DNA of 64,000 nt, taken from CADCTQ01 sp963844325. GTDB taxonomy: Bacteria > Bacteroidota > Bacteroidia > Cytophagales > 172606-1. Below are positions 27,006-35,198 of the stretch, piece by piece. Each line of letters opens with the position of its first letter. Position 1 is the stretch's first letter. Location: positions 5,704,001 to 5,768,000 of the forward strand of contig CAWJNV010000002.1 of NCBI GenBank assembly GCA_963844325.1, read 5' to 3'. The position numbers and the translations under genes were made by a program. The notes under the pieces are model-generated. The model had not been told where the DNA came from. It worked only from the letters and a program-made list of their open reading frames with translations, and did no database searches.

Positions 27006-27362
27006 CTCTACTTATGCAATAGAGATGGGAGAATATAGTTGCTAACATAAGAAACTTATTTAAAATTCACAATACTTCTTGCAACTTTTGCGGGTTTCTA
27101 AGGCAGAAATGCAAGTTTATTTGGCTAAAGTGCAAAAGGGTGGGTTTTGGCGGGTTGTAAGATTTGTTGAGGAAAGGGAGGCCGGATCAGGATTTACAGG
27201 ATTAAAGGATGAACAGGATTAAAAGAGACGGAGTAGGGGTTGGGAAGGATTGCCACGGAGACAGGGAGAACACGGAAATGCAATGAAGATGAGTTATTTG
27301 AAGCAAGTAGGAAGCAAATAGATTTAAGATGCATTTCATGGTTGCTGCGATACGTGTGACGT

Positions 27363-27560
27363 GGCGGAAAGCGCCGCGTTGCGGGAAAGCGCCGCGTTGC
27401 GGGAAAGCGCCGCGTTGCGGGAAAGCGCCGCGTTGCGGGAAAGCGCCGCGTTGCGGGAAAGCGCCGCGTTGCGGGAAAGCGCCGCGTTGCGGGAAAGCGC
27501 CGCGTTGCGGGAAAGCGCCGCGTTGCGGGAAAGCGCCGCGTTGCGGGAAAGCGCCGCGTT
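27363..27560. repeat. 18-bp tandem repeat, ten perfect units plus one imperfect
   Basis: The unit GCGGGAAAGCGCCGCGTT is repeated ten times without change from 27381 to 27560; an eleventh copy lacking one base precedes it at 27364-27380. The array directly abuts the left arm of the foldback element. The opposite end of that element carries only about two diverged units, so the array has expanded on one side. Sequence identity between units points to recent slippage or unequal exchange. Confidence 0.97.
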
Positions 27561-27799
27561 GCGGCTCCCCTCCTTGGAGGGGTTAGGGGGTGGGTTTACT
27601 TTAATGAGACAAGTTACCAAGGGATCATCACAGCACCGCAATGCTTGCTCTTTACGCAAATACTGTTTTGAAACATTTCCAGCAGGGAAACATTCCAATG
27701 CGCTGATCCCCATATCAGGCATAGCCTATCGGTAAACCCACCCCCTAACCCCTCCAAGGAGGGGAGCCGCGACGCGGCGCTTTCCTGCAACGCGGCGCC
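27561..27799. repeat. Large foldback (palindromic) element, copy 2
   Basis: Arms 27561-27599 and 27732-27770 are perfectly complementary over 39 bases and match the arms of the element at 12798-13090. The 132-base loop resembles the minus-strand loop of that copy. Beyond the right arm (27771-27799) lie diverged copies of the 18-bp unit. No ORF belongs to the element. Confidence 0.9.
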
Positions 27800-27958
27800 C
27801 GTCGTTAAACAGCACGTTCCCCTTCGCGCCGGCCTCGTACTACTTTGCGTCAGCTCACTTCCCGATCCTCCTCCCGTCTCCCTTCCTCCGGTCTGCGGTC
27901 TCCGTATTTCAAGTCTGCGCGGCAAATCGCATCCGAACAAAATTTTTTATATTCTATA

Positions 27959-27987
27959 TTTGGGGAGCAGATGCCAGATTGAATTTG
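27959..27987 (+). promoter_or_regulatory. Candidate promoter of parAB operon
   Basis: TTTG at 27959-27962 is followed after 17 bases by TGAATTTG (27980-27987), a one-mismatch form of the Bacteroidota TAnnTTTG box. It lies 33 bases upstream of the parA ATG. Confidence 0.4.
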
Positions 27988-28020
27988 TACTTTTATTGAT
28001 CCTGATTTCCGAACAACCGT

Positions 28021-28800
28021 ATGGGCAAAATTATAGCCATTGCGAACCAAAAAGGAGGGGTGGGGAAAACCACCACCACCATTAACCTGGCGGCGAGCCT
28101 GGCAGCACTTGAATATAAGACATTGATCGTGGATGCCGACCCGCAGGCCAACTCTACCTCGGGGCTGGGCTTCAACCCCAAAGAGATTGAGAACAGCATT
28201 TATGAATGCATGGTGGGCGGCGTAACGGCCCGCGACATCATCCTGCAATCGGAACTTGAATACCTCGACCTGCTGCCCTCCCACATCGACCTGGTGGGCG
28301 CCGAAGTGGAGATGATCAACCTCAAGAACCGCGAGGAAAAGATGAAGGAAGCCCTGCGCGACGTGAAGAACGACTACGACTTCATCATCATTGACTGTTC
28401 GCCGTCGCTGGGCCTGATCACGATCAACAGCCTGACGGCCGCCGACTCGGTCATCATCCCGGTGCAGTGCGAATACTTCGCCCTCGAAGGGTTGGGCAAG
28501 CTGCTCAACACAATCAAGATCATCCAGTCGCGGCTCAACACCAACCTGGAGATCGAGGGCATCCTGCTCACCATGTACGACCTGCGCGTGCGGCTCTCCA
28601 ACCAGGTGGTGGACGAGGTGAACTCGCACTTCCAGCAAATGGTGTTCAGCACGATCATTCCGCGCAACGTCCGCCTGAGCGAATCGCCCAGTTTCGGCAT
28701 TCCCGCCATTGCCCACGACTCCGAAAGCAAGGGCGCAGTGAGCTACCTGAACCTGGCGCGGGAAATCCTGGTGAAGAACGGCATGGTGCAGCCGAGCTGA
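28021..28800 (+). CDS. parA: Chromosome-partitioning ATPase ParA (Soj)
   Basis: A 259-aa Walker-type ATPase that, with ParB, moves replication origins. The deviant Walker A motif KGGVGKTT is at residues 11-18, VDADPQANSTSGLG follows near 40, and the Walker B region FIIIDCSPSLG is near 120. The protein starts directly with the P-loop strand and lacks the N-terminal extension of plasmid ParA, as usual for chromosomal Soj. parB follows 170 bases downstream on the same strand, so this locus is probably near the replication origin. Confidence 0.95.
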   Translation: MGKIIAIANQKGGVGKTTTTINLAASLAALEYKTLIVDADPQANSTSGLGFNPKEIENSIYECMVGGVTARDIILQSELEYLDLLPSHIDLVGAEVEMINLKNREEKMKEALRDVKNDYDFIIIDCSPSLGLITINSLTAADSVIIPVQCEYFALEGLGKLLNTIKIIQSRLNTNLEIEGILLTMYDLRVRLSNQVVDEVNSHFQQMVFSTIIPRNVRLSESPSFGIPAIAHDSESKGAVSYLNLAREILVKNGMVQPS

Positions 28801-28969
28801 TCGTTGCGCCCCGGCGTTTGTACTGACTGTGAACCGTTTGTACGCCGGAACCCGCCGCGGGGGCGAATTTATGACGGCTCCCCGTGCGTTTTTACCGGGT
28901 AAACTGTAACTTTACCCCTACCAATCGACCGAGAACCGGGTGCCACCCGGCACTACTTACCCTCCTTGC

Positions 28970-29896
28970 ATGAACATGATGTCCAATAACAATAGCAATA
29001 AAGCCTTAAAGAAACGCAGTGGCCTGGGGAGAGGCTTGGGAGCCTTGTTACAGGACTCCGAAATGGTAAATGAGACGCGGCAGGCCGTCAGCCTGGAGTC
29101 GTTCAACACCATGTCGGACATCGACGTGGACTTCATTGAGGTAAACCCGTTCCAGCCCCGCACGTACTTTGACCTGGATGCGCTCAACGAACTGGCCGAA
29201 TCCATCCGGGTGCAGGGCATCATCCAGCCCATTACCGTACGGCAGCTCAGCCCCGATCACTACCAGCTCATTTCCGGGGAACGGCGCCTCCAGGCTTCCA
29301 AGCTGGCCGGCCTGAGAACGATTCCCGCCTACGTCCGCACGGCCAACGACCAGCAGATGCTGGAAATGGCGCTGATCGAGAACATTCAGCGCGAAAACCT
29401 CAACGCCATCGAAATTGCCCTCAGCTACCAGCGGCTCATCTCCGAATGCAGCCTCAAGCAGGAAGAACTCGGCGACCGGGTGGGCAAGAACCGCACGACG
29501 GTCAACAACTACATTCGCCTGCTGAAGCTGCCGCCCGACATCCAGATTGCCCTGCGCGACAACAAGATCACGATGGGCCACGCCCGGGCCCTGATCAACA
29601 TCGACAACATCGAAACCAAGCTGGCCGTGTTCCGCCGCATCGTGGAGGAAGACCTGTCGGTGCGCCAGGTGGAAGAAATCGTGCGCAACCTGGCCAACGG
29701 GGCGGCCCTGCCCAAGAACCGCAAGGACAAGCCGGGTCTCAAGTACGAGTTCACCCAATTGCAATACAAACTCTCTTCTCACTTCGGCACCAAGGTACAC
29801 CTCAAGTGCGACGAGCAGAGCCGCGGGGAGATCAAAATTCCGTTTACCTCCGAGGAAGACCTGAACCGGATCCTGGAACTGCTCAGCTTTGCCTGA
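28970..29896 (+). CDS. parB: Chromosome-partitioning protein ParB
   Basis: A 308-aa CTP-dependent clamp that binds parS sites. It begins with the typical basic stretch KKRSGLGRGLGALL (ParA-interacting tail), followed by the ParB/Srx domain with SGERRLQASKLAG (CTP-binding GERR near residue 95) and ENIQRENLN, then the helix-turn-helix KQEELGDRVGKNRTTVNNYI (near 165) and a C-terminal dimerisation domain. A GTG at 28940 is in frame, but the ATG at 28970 gives a normal N-terminus. No parS-like palindrome was found in the adjacent sequence. Confidence 0.93.
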   Translation: MNMMSNNNSNKALKKRSGLGRGLGALLQDSEMVNETRQAVSLESFNTMSDIDVDFIEVNPFQPRTYFDLDALNELAESIRVQGIIQPITVRQLSPDHYQLISGERRLQASKLAGLRTIPAYVRTANDQQMLEMALIENIQRENLNAIEIALSYQRLISECSLKQEELGDRVGKNRTTVNNYIRLLKLPPDIQIALRDNKITMGHARALINIDNIETKLAVFRRIVEEDLSVRQVEEIVRNLANGAALPKNRKDKPGLKYEFTQLQYKLSSHFGTKVHLKCDEQSRGEIKIPFTSEEDLNRILELLSFA

Positions 29897-29950
29897 CCGC
29901 CCCGCGGGGCGTAGCACAGTTCTTGCTGAAGGTCCGCTAAAAAAACTGCC

Positions 29951-30595
29951 TTGATTGTTCCCATTCTTTCCCGGAGCCGGGTCATTGCGTTGACCGGGCT
30001 CCTTTTCTGGTTTTACCTTGCCGCCCCGGGCACGGCCCGCGCCCAGACCGACTCGGTGCGGGTAGTGCAACCGACCGATTCCGTCCCGGTGGCCCCCGCC
30101 CTGCGCGACACGGCGGCCACGGCCCGCCGCCTCCCCTCCCCCCGCAAGGCCCTGATCCTGTCGGCGGTGCTGCCGGGGGCCGGGCAAGCCTACAACCGGC
30201 GGTACTGGAAAATTCCCCTCATCTACGTCGGGGCCGGCATTCTGGGGTACAACATCCAGAACTTCTACCGGCAATACATCATTTTCCGGGATGCGTTCAT
30301 TGCCAAGCAGAAGTACGGGGAGTACATCCTGGACGAGTATTACCCGGAGTACCCCGAGGGCAGCAACCTCGACAACCTGGATGCGATGCGCCGCAACCGC
30401 GACCAACGCCGGCGGTACTTCGAACTCAACATCATCCTGTCGGGGGTGCTGTACGCCCTCAACGTGGTGGATGCCAACGTGGATGCCCACCTGCGGGGGT
30501 TCCAGATCGGTGACAGGGGCCTGAGCCTGACGCCGTCCCTGCCCACCGAGACGCCGGGCGGCGCGGGGCTTACGTTGCGGATTGCCCTGAAATAA
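29951..30595 (+). CDS. DUF5683 domain-containing membrane protein
   Basis: A 214-aa protein of the DUF5683 family, which in Bacteroidota usually lies between parB and dapB as here. A signal-like hydrophobic segment (residues 10-30, ending near ARA) is followed by a low-complexity stretch, then the conserved core SPRKALILSAVLPGAGQAYN and WKIPLIYVGAGILGY, with a second membrane segment near residues 160-175. The start is a TTG at 29951. Function is unknown. Confidence 0.85.
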   Translation: MIVPILSRSRVIALTGLLFWFYLAAPGTARAQTDSVRVVQPTDSVPVAPALRDTAATARRLPSPRKALILSAVLPGAGQAYNRRYWKIPLIYVGAGILGYNIQNFYRQYIIFRDAFIAKQKYGEYILDEYYPEYPEGSNLDNLDAMRRNRDQRRRYFELNIILSGVLYALNVVDANVDAHLRGFQIGDRGLSLTPSLPTETPGGAGLTLRIALK

Positions 30596-30688
30596 TCGCC
30601 CCACCGTTGCCGGATATTCGCAATTCGCCTCTATTTTGCGGGAGAAGTTCGTCCGTTACCCATTTACAACCCGTTTACGCACCCTCCC

Positions 30689-31405
30689 ATGAATATTCTT
30701 TTGCTCGGCTACGGCAAAATGGGCAAGGCCATTGAAGAAATTGCCCAGGCCCGCGGCCACCAGATTGTCCACCGGATCAACATTGACAACGTGCACGAAC
30801 TGGCCCAGGTGGACCCGGGCCGGGTAGATGCGGCCATTGAATTCAGCCAGCCCGAAGCGGCGGCGGCCAACCTGTTCTACTGCTTCGACCACCGCATTCC
30901 CGTGGTGTGCGGCACCACCGGCTGGCTCGACCGCCGCACGGAGATAGAATCCTACTGCATGCAGAAGGGCGGGGCCTTTTTCTACGCGTCCAACTACAGC
31001 CTGGGCGTCAACCTGTTTTTCCACCTCAACAAGGTGCTGGCCCGCATCATGAACGGGTACCCCGACTACGAGATCACGCTGGAAGAAACCCACCACACCG
31101 AAAAGAAAGACGCCCCCAGCGGTACGGCCCTGTCGCTGGCGGCCGACGTACTCGACCAGGTATCGCGCAAGACCAACTGGGTGAACAACGACCCCAAAAA
31201 CGCTTCGGAACTGCCTATCCTTTCGCACCGGGTGGCGGGCGTAGCGGGTACCCACGTGGTGCGGTACGACTCAGCGGTGGACAGCATTGAGATCAAGCAC
31301 ACCGCCCACGGCCGGACGGGCTTCGCCACGGGGGCCGTGCTGGCCGCCGAATGGCTGGTGGGCAAGCAGGGGGTATTTGGCATGGAAGACTTACTCGCGT
31401 TCTAA
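30689..31405 (+). CDS. dapB: 4-hydroxy-tetrahydrodipicolinate reductase
   Basis: DapB reduces the cyclic product of DapA in the lysine/diaminopimelate pathway. The 238-aa protein has the dinucleotide motif LLLGYGKMGKA at the N-terminus, CGTTGW near residue 74, the catalytic double histidine in EETHHTEKKDAPSGTA (about 132-147), and the C-terminal HTAHGRTGFATGAVLAAEWL. Length is normal. It follows the parAB-DUF5683 genes and precedes a NuiA-like gene with a 4-bp gap. Confidence 0.95.
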   Translation: MNILLLGYGKMGKAIEEIAQARGHQIVHRINIDNVHELAQVDPGRVDAAIEFSQPEAAAANLFYCFDHRIPVVCGTTGWLDRRTEIESYCMQKGGAFFYASNYSLGVNLFFHLNKVLARIMNGYPDYEITLEETHHTEKKDAPSGTALSLAADVLDQVSRKTNWVNNDPKNASELPILSHRVAGVAGTHVVRYDSAVDSIEIKHTAHGRTGFATGAVLAAEWLVGKQGVFGMEDLLAF

Positions 31406-31409
31406 CCCT

Positions 31410-31811
31410 ATGGAACAAAACCTGGAACGAACCCTCACCGAAGCGGCCAAAGACCTGCTCTACCCCAGCGAGTCGGACTACCCGTTCGAGTACTTCGCCT
31501 GGGACCTTTCCGAAGGCAACCCGCTGACCGAGGCGCAGGTCCGCAAATTTACCGACCGGGGCTCCGACACGCCGGTCAAAGAAGTCCCGGTCGCCGATTT
31601 CTTCGACCGGCTTACCCAGGTGAAGGACTGGTACGGCGACGAAGAGAAGCGCACCGCCGAACAATTTGCCGCCCTGCGCGACAAGCTCGGGCAGTTGCTG
31701 GCCGACTTGCGCGTGTTCCGGGTGGGCTCCGTGGAAATCGACGTGTACATCGTCGGCAAGTCGCCTTCCGGCAAATGGGTGGGGCTCCGCACCAAATCGG
31801 TAGAAACGTAA
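31410..31811 (+). CDS. NuiA-like nuclease A inhibitor family protein
   Basis: A 133-aa protein closely resembling cyanobacterial NuiA, the proteinaceous inhibitor of the sugar-non-specific nuclease NucA. Typical parts are KDLLYPSESDYPFEYFAWD, SDTPVKEVPVADFF, QVKDWYGDEEK and the C-terminal EIDVYIVGKSPSGKW with a final Glu-Thr. NuiA docks on the nuclease active site through its C-terminal residues. It is the last gene before a strong terminator and is probably co-transcribed with dapB (4-bp gap). No NucA-type nuclease is in the window, so a chromosomal partner elsewhere or another role is possible. Confidence 0.8.
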   Translation: MEQNLERTLTEAAKDLLYPSESDYPFEYFAWDLSEGNPLTEAQVRKFTDRGSDTPVKEVPVADFFDRLTQVKDWYGDEEKRTAEQFAALRDKLGQLLADLRVFRVGSVEIDVYIVGKSPSGKWVGLRTKSVET

Positions 31812-31837
31812 AAAGGCGCCCGGGGCGCCTTTTTTTA
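31811..31837 (+). terminator. Rho-independent terminator after the dapB / NuiA-like operon
   Basis: A perfect GC-rich hairpin, AAAAAGGCGCCC followed by GGGCGCC and seven T's. A-rich on the left side as well, it can also serve the convergent lipoprotein gene. Confidence 0.9.
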
Positions 31838-31857
31838 TGCTAATATCGGGCCAGCCG

Positions 31858-32553
31858 TTACTGAGCCGACTTTTTGGGCTGCGTTTTGTCGCTGCTTACG
31901 TTCTGCTTGTTGCGCGAAGGGTCGGCTGACTTGGCCTTTCCGTTCTCGTCGAGCGGACGGCCGTTGGGGTCCGTCTGACCGGTCTCGTCGCGTTCCACCC
32001 GGTTGGCACCGCCCTGTCCGTTGGGGTTCGTTTCACCCGCCTCGTTGGTCTTGGCGTTGCCGCTGGCATTGCCACCGCCGCCTTTGCCGTCGAGGCCCTG
32101 CTTGAGGGGCACGTCGCGGTTGGTCGTGGTCAAGCTGTCGCCCTGCGACGGCGTCTGGTTCACCGGCCGCGGGTCGTTCACGCGGTTGACGGCCTTGTTC
32201 TCGTTCACGCTCACGCTGGTGCCCACGTTGCTGGTGCTGGAGCGGCCGTTCACGCTGCTGTACGATTCACTCGTATCGTTCCGCTGGGTTACGTTCTGCT
32301 CCACGTCGCTGTAGGGCTCGGCGGCCGTATCGGCGCGGGTAGCGCTGTTCACGGCGGCGCCAGAATTGAGGGAATCTTCCCCGTTGTTCACTTCGTAGCC
32401 CGACTCTTCGACGGCGTCCCCGTCACCCGTACCGATTGCCTTGTGGCTTTCCCCCTGTTCATTGCCGCATCCCGACAACACCAGGGTCAGGCCCAGGGCC
32501 AGGGCGCCTATCCTGGAAACTATATTTGAAACCCTCTTTTTCTCTCGTAGCAT
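31858..32553 (-). CDS. Disordered lipoprotein of unknown function
   Basis: A 231-aa predicted lipoprotein. The signal MLREKKRVSNIVSRIGALAL ends in the lipobox LVLSGC; the remaining roughly 200 residues are rich in Asn, Ser, Thr, Asp and Gly and include GKGGGGNASGNAKTNEAG, with no globular pattern, so the mature protein is probably a flexible surface or periplasmic tail. The frame is open to 32805, but only the ATG at 32553 gives a signal peptide at the right place. No family is recognised. It is convergent with the dapB operon. Confidence 0.65.
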   Translation of the reverse strand: MLREKKRVSNIVSRIGALALGLTLVLSGCGNEQGESHKAIGTGDGDAVEESGYEVNNGEDSLNSGAAVNSATRADTAAEPYSDVEQNVTQRNDTSESYSSVNGRSSTSNVGTSVSVNENKAVNRVNDPRPVNQTPSQGDSLTTTNRDVPLKQGLDGKGGGGNASGNAKTNEAGETNPNGQGGANRVERDETGQTDPNGRPLDENGKAKSADPSRNKQNVSSDKTQPKKSAQ

Positions 32554-32737
32554 AGCTGAATGAATTGGTATACGTCGGTATGTACGCATTGCCGGGAACA
32601 GGGTTTTGGAATCATTGGAGATAAAAAGTAGTTTGGGGATTGGGTATCGGCAATTAGGGTATTCAGAAATTAAGGTATTGGGAATCGCCTTTTGCTTGCT
32701 GGTTATTGCTTTTTCCATTTTTTCATTTATACGGGCT

Positions 32738-33055
32738 ATGCTGATTCTGCACGTTCCTTTTATTCCCGCCAGGGGAATGGCTTTGTTCCCCTTCATTCTG
32801 CTCAAAGACGCCCGGGACCGGCAGGATGCGTGCCTGCTCCGGCACGAACGGATTCACCTGCGTCAGCAACTGGAACTGCTGATCGTCCCGTTTTACCTAT
32901 GGTACCTGCTGGAATACGGCTGGCACCGCTTCCGGGGCATGGGCCACCACGCAGCCTACCTGCGCATCAGCTTTGAACGCGAAGCCTACGGGCACGACCG
33001 CGACCCCCATTACCTGGAACGGCGCAAGTGGGGAAGCTTTTTGAAGTACGTTTGA
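32738..33055 (+). CDS. Small HERIH-motif protein
   Basis: A 105-aa protein with HERIHLRQQ at residues 36-44, a HEXXH zinc-site motif, and FEREAYGHD near residue 84, which could supply a downstream glutamate ligand. A hydrophobic stretch lies near residues 45-58. The small size and the HEXXH plus E arrangement suggest a minimal gluzincin-like fold, but activity is unproven. The frame extends upstream to 32606 through AT-rich sequence without conservation; the ATG at 32738 is preferred. It is transcribed divergently from the lipoprotein gene. Confidence 0.6.
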   Translation: MLILHVPFIPARGMALFPFILLKDARDRQDACLLRHERIHLRQQLELLIVPFYLWYLLEYGWHRFRGMGHHAAYLRISFEREAYGHDRDPHYLERRKWGSFLKYV

Positions 33056-33135
33056 AAGAGGCGAAGGGCTAAGCGCAAAGGGCTTTTGCGGGGGCACGGA
33101 TAGAGACTTGAACCCGTCGTGTACGCCAGGCCCAG

Positions 33136-33180
33136 AATCAAAAAGCCCGTACTAGGTTTTTAGTACGGGCTTTTGATTTT
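33136..33180. terminator. Bidirectional hairpin terminator
   Basis: The stem AAAAAGCCCGTACTA / TAGTACGGGCTTTTG with A and T runs on its two sides lies between the convergent HERIH gene and the protease gene, so it can end both transcripts. Confidence 0.85.
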
Positions 33181-33274
33181 ATCAATGTCCAATTTCCTTT
33201 CTTACCTTCTACCCGCTACAACCTAGCGCATCCACGTCCAATCCCTTTGCCCTCCACTCTCGGCCCTACGCCCT

Positions 33275-34396
33275 TTAGTTACTTGATTTATAGACCTTTA
33301 CGTTGAAGACGACGTTTTGGAGGCGTTTGATCTGGTCGGGGCGGTTGAGTTCCCTGACGTAGTTTTTGCGGGGCAGCATCACCGGGGCGGGCAGCGAATC
33401 GGAAGGAATCTCTTCAATCATTTTCATCAGGTACTTGGATTTTACGGCGAAGGAAGCGCCTTCGGCCGCCGTGTTTTTACCGCTGATGACCCCGATGAGG
33501 TTGCCCGACTCGTCGAGCAGCGGGCCGCCGCTGTTGCCGGGGTTTACGGGAATGGAAATCCGGTAGGCCGACGTATCCCCGTCGAAGCCCCGGTGCGAGC
33601 TGATGGAACCGTCGTTGTACACCAGGTCATTGCCCGGGTAGCCGAGGGTATACACGGACTGGGCCAAGTCGGCCTCCCGGGTACTCAGGGCAAAGGGCAG
33701 GCGTTTAGGCGGCTGGAAGCCCGGGTCCTCGATTTTGAGCAGCGCCAGGTCCACGGACGGGTCTTTGTAAACCACCTTTACCTTGTATTGATACACCGTG
33801 GTGTCCTGCACCGATTCAATGAATACAGAGTCGGCCTCTTTCACCACGTGGTAGTTGGTCACTACGTAGCCGTTGGGAGAGATCATAAACCCGGTGGCAC
33901 TGTAGCGGGCATTGCTGACGGGCGGGGCACTCCGCGGGGATGCGGCTTTGGACATGGCCCGGGTGGTTACGTCCTTGAGTTTTTCGATGTCCAGCTTCAT
34001 CTGCTTGTAGTAACTGGTCTGCCGGTTATCGAGGGAACGCAGGTTGGTAAGCGTCAGCAACGTGCTGAACACCGTAAGGATAGCCACCGAAGCCGCCACG
34101 GCCACCGTGGGCAGGTACTTTTTCCAGAGGACGCGCAGCCCGTACCGGTTCACGGTGAATTGCGGCGTAGCTCCTTCGGCTTCCATTTCCTGGTGAAAGA
34201 CCGCCATTTGTTCTTTTAACTGCACCCGCTTGCCGTAGAGTTCGAGGCTTTCGGTCAGCAGCCGCTGCTTGCGGACTTCTTCGGCCAGGGCCTCGTCGGC
34301 GGCCAGGGTCCGTTCGAAGGCAGCCCGTTCCGGTTCGGCCATGCCGCCCGAAAGGTACCTTTCGATGTGCTCGTAGGAGGGGTCAATCCGGTTCAT
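33275..34396 (-). CDS. Membrane-anchored trypsin-like serine protease with cytoplasmic anti-sigma-like domain
   Basis: A 373-aa protein. Residues 1-90 are helical and acidic (YEHIERYLSGGMAEPERAAF), as in the cytoplasmic part of anti-sigma factors. A single membrane segment lies at about 95-117. A periplasmic trypsin-like domain follows, with His183 (TNYHVV), Asp216 (PSVDLALL) and Ser289 (NPGNSGGPLL) as a complete catalytic triad. There is no PDZ domain. The gene starts 9 bases after an ECF sigma factor gene, so the pair is an operon and this protein probably controls that sigma factor. Protease activity is well supported; the anti-sigma role is inferred from context. Confidence 0.8.
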   Translation of the reverse strand: MNRIDPSYEHIERYLSGGMAEPERAAFERTLAADEALAEEVRKQRLLTESLELYGKRVQLKEQMAVFHQEMEAEGATPQFTVNRYGLRVLWKKYLPTVAVAASVAILTVFSTLLTLTNLRSLDNRQTSYYKQMKLDIEKLKDVTTRAMSKAASPRSAPPVSNARYSATGFMISPNGYVVTNYHVVKEADSVFIESVQDTTVYQYKVKVVYKDPSVDLALLKIEDPGFQPPKRLPFALSTREADLAQSVYTLGYPGNDLVYNDGSISSHRGFDGDTSAYRISIPVNPGNSGGPLLDESGNLIGVISGKNTAAEGASFAVKSKYLMKMIEEIPSDSLPAPVMLPRKNYVRELNRPDQIKRLQNVVFNVKVYKSSN

Positions 34397-34405
34397 GGTG
34401 GGTGA

Positions 34406-34972
34406 TTAGCTTTTGTAGCGGTTAAAAAACAATTTTTTCAGGCGCATCAGGCACTTGTACTTCTGGTTCTTGGCGTTGTCGGCGTTGGTGTAGCCCATCT
34501 TGTCGGTGATCTGCTGCATGCTGAACCCGTGGATGAAAAAGTCTTCCAGGATGGTGCGGCACGGTTCGCCCAGTTCGCCCATGGACGCCTGCATGGCCTT
34601 GAACTGCTCGTCCTTCTCCTCGGCGTCGGCGTCGTCTTTGGTAAAGGGAATAAAAGACTCGAAGTCTTCAATCTTCCCCACGTAGCGGCTTTTCTGGGCC
34701 AGCTTTTTCAGCCACAGGCGGCGGCAGACCGAATAGAGGTACGTTTTGATTTTGCAGGACAGCACGAACTCCTCCTCCTGCACGTGTTCGTAGAGGACGA
34801 TGATGGCCTCCTGGTAGATGTCCTTGGCCTCCGCCTCGGTGCCGCTGTTCTGCGTGATAAAGTGCAGCACCATCGGGAAGTACGTTTTGTACAGCGAACC
34901 CAATGCCTGCCCGTTGCCCGTGCGCAGGGCCGAAAGCAACTCTTCTTCTGTGTAGAATGCAGCCTTGTTCAT
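34406..34972 (-). CDS. RNA polymerase ECF-type sigma-70 family factor
   Basis: A 188-aa sigma factor with region 2 (SLYKTYFPMVLHFITQNSG, DIYQEAIIVLYE) and region 4 (CRTILEDFFIHGFSMQQITD) and a charged linker (FTKDDADAEEKDEQ). Region 4 is followed by a basic tail. The adjacent downstream gene encodes a membrane protease with an anti-sigma-like domain. Upstream on its own strand a motif GGTTACC-N12-GGGTATTAA lies 14-41 bases before the ATG and is shared with two small lipoprotein genes next door, suggesting autoregulation. Confidence 0.85.
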   Translation of the reverse strand: MNKAAFYTEEELLSALRTGNGQALGSLYKTYFPMVLHFITQNSGTEAEAKDIYQEAIIVLYEHVQEEEFVLSCKIKTYLYSVCRRLWLKKLAQKSRYVGKIEDFESFIPFTKDDADAEEKDEQFKAMQASMGELGEPCRTILEDFFIHGFSMQQITDKMGYTNADNAKNQKYKCLMRLKKLFFNRYKS

Positions 34973-34985
34973 TCAACAATTTGCG

Positions 34986-35013
34986 TTAATACCCAAAAAC
35001 CGGTCAGGTAACC
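34986..35013 (-). promoter_or_regulatory. Shared promoter-like motif upstream of the ECF sigma gene
   Basis: Read on the minus strand: GGTTACC (35013-35007), 12 bases, GGGTATTAA (34994-34986), ending 14 bases before the sigma start codon. The same GGTTACC-N12-(C/G)GGTAT(A/T)AA pattern precedes both lipoprotein genes at 35199 and 35567. Confidence 0.55.
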
Positions 35014-35137
35014 TGGACCATACCCACTCCAAAAAAATAAATATACGGTTAAAAACATACACGCCCCGGTTAAGCCACCAGGCCGGGACTGGACCGGTAC
35101 CTGTACGTTGCCTCCGTAAAAAATTCGCGCACCGCTG

Positions 35138-35187
35138 GGTTACCTTTCACGTTTGCCGGTATAAAGCCCGATTTTTAACCTTAAACC
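35138..35187 (+). promoter_or_regulatory. Conserved promoter/leader of first small lipoprotein gene
   Basis: GGTTACC, 12 bases, CGGTATAAAGCCCG, then TTTTAACCTTAAACC. The whole 50-base block is almost the same as that at 35505-35554 and stands at the same distance (61-62 bases) from the ATG. Confidence 0.6.
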
Positions 35188-35198
35188 CTACTTTAGAT

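Larger units (their letters stand above)
26927..28020. other. Long gene-free region between the siroheme operon and parA
   Basis: About 1.1 kb without a convincing gene. It contains the reductase leader hairpin, an AT-rich stretch (27020-27110), a motif of the form CAGGATTTACAGGATTAAAG (from about 27188) of the kind common as dispersed spacer repeats, the 18-bp tandem repeat and foldback element (27363-27799), and the parA promoter region. ORFs reading through the tandem repeat are artefacts of its multiple-of-three period. Confidence 0.6.

Noticed and set aside
26927..27010. A known riboswitch upstream of the sulfite reductase
   Set aside because: There is a hairpin, but no match to a SAM, cobalamin or other class that I can recognise.
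27329..27735. Open frames through the 18-bp tandem repeat
   Set aside because: They exist only because the repeat period is a multiple of three; there is no start context and no domain.
33095..33125. A GGTTCAAGTC-like stretch on the minus strand resembling a tRNA T-arm
   Set aside because: The flanking bases do not pair into a T-stem or an acceptor stem, and no D- or anticodon arm is present upstream.
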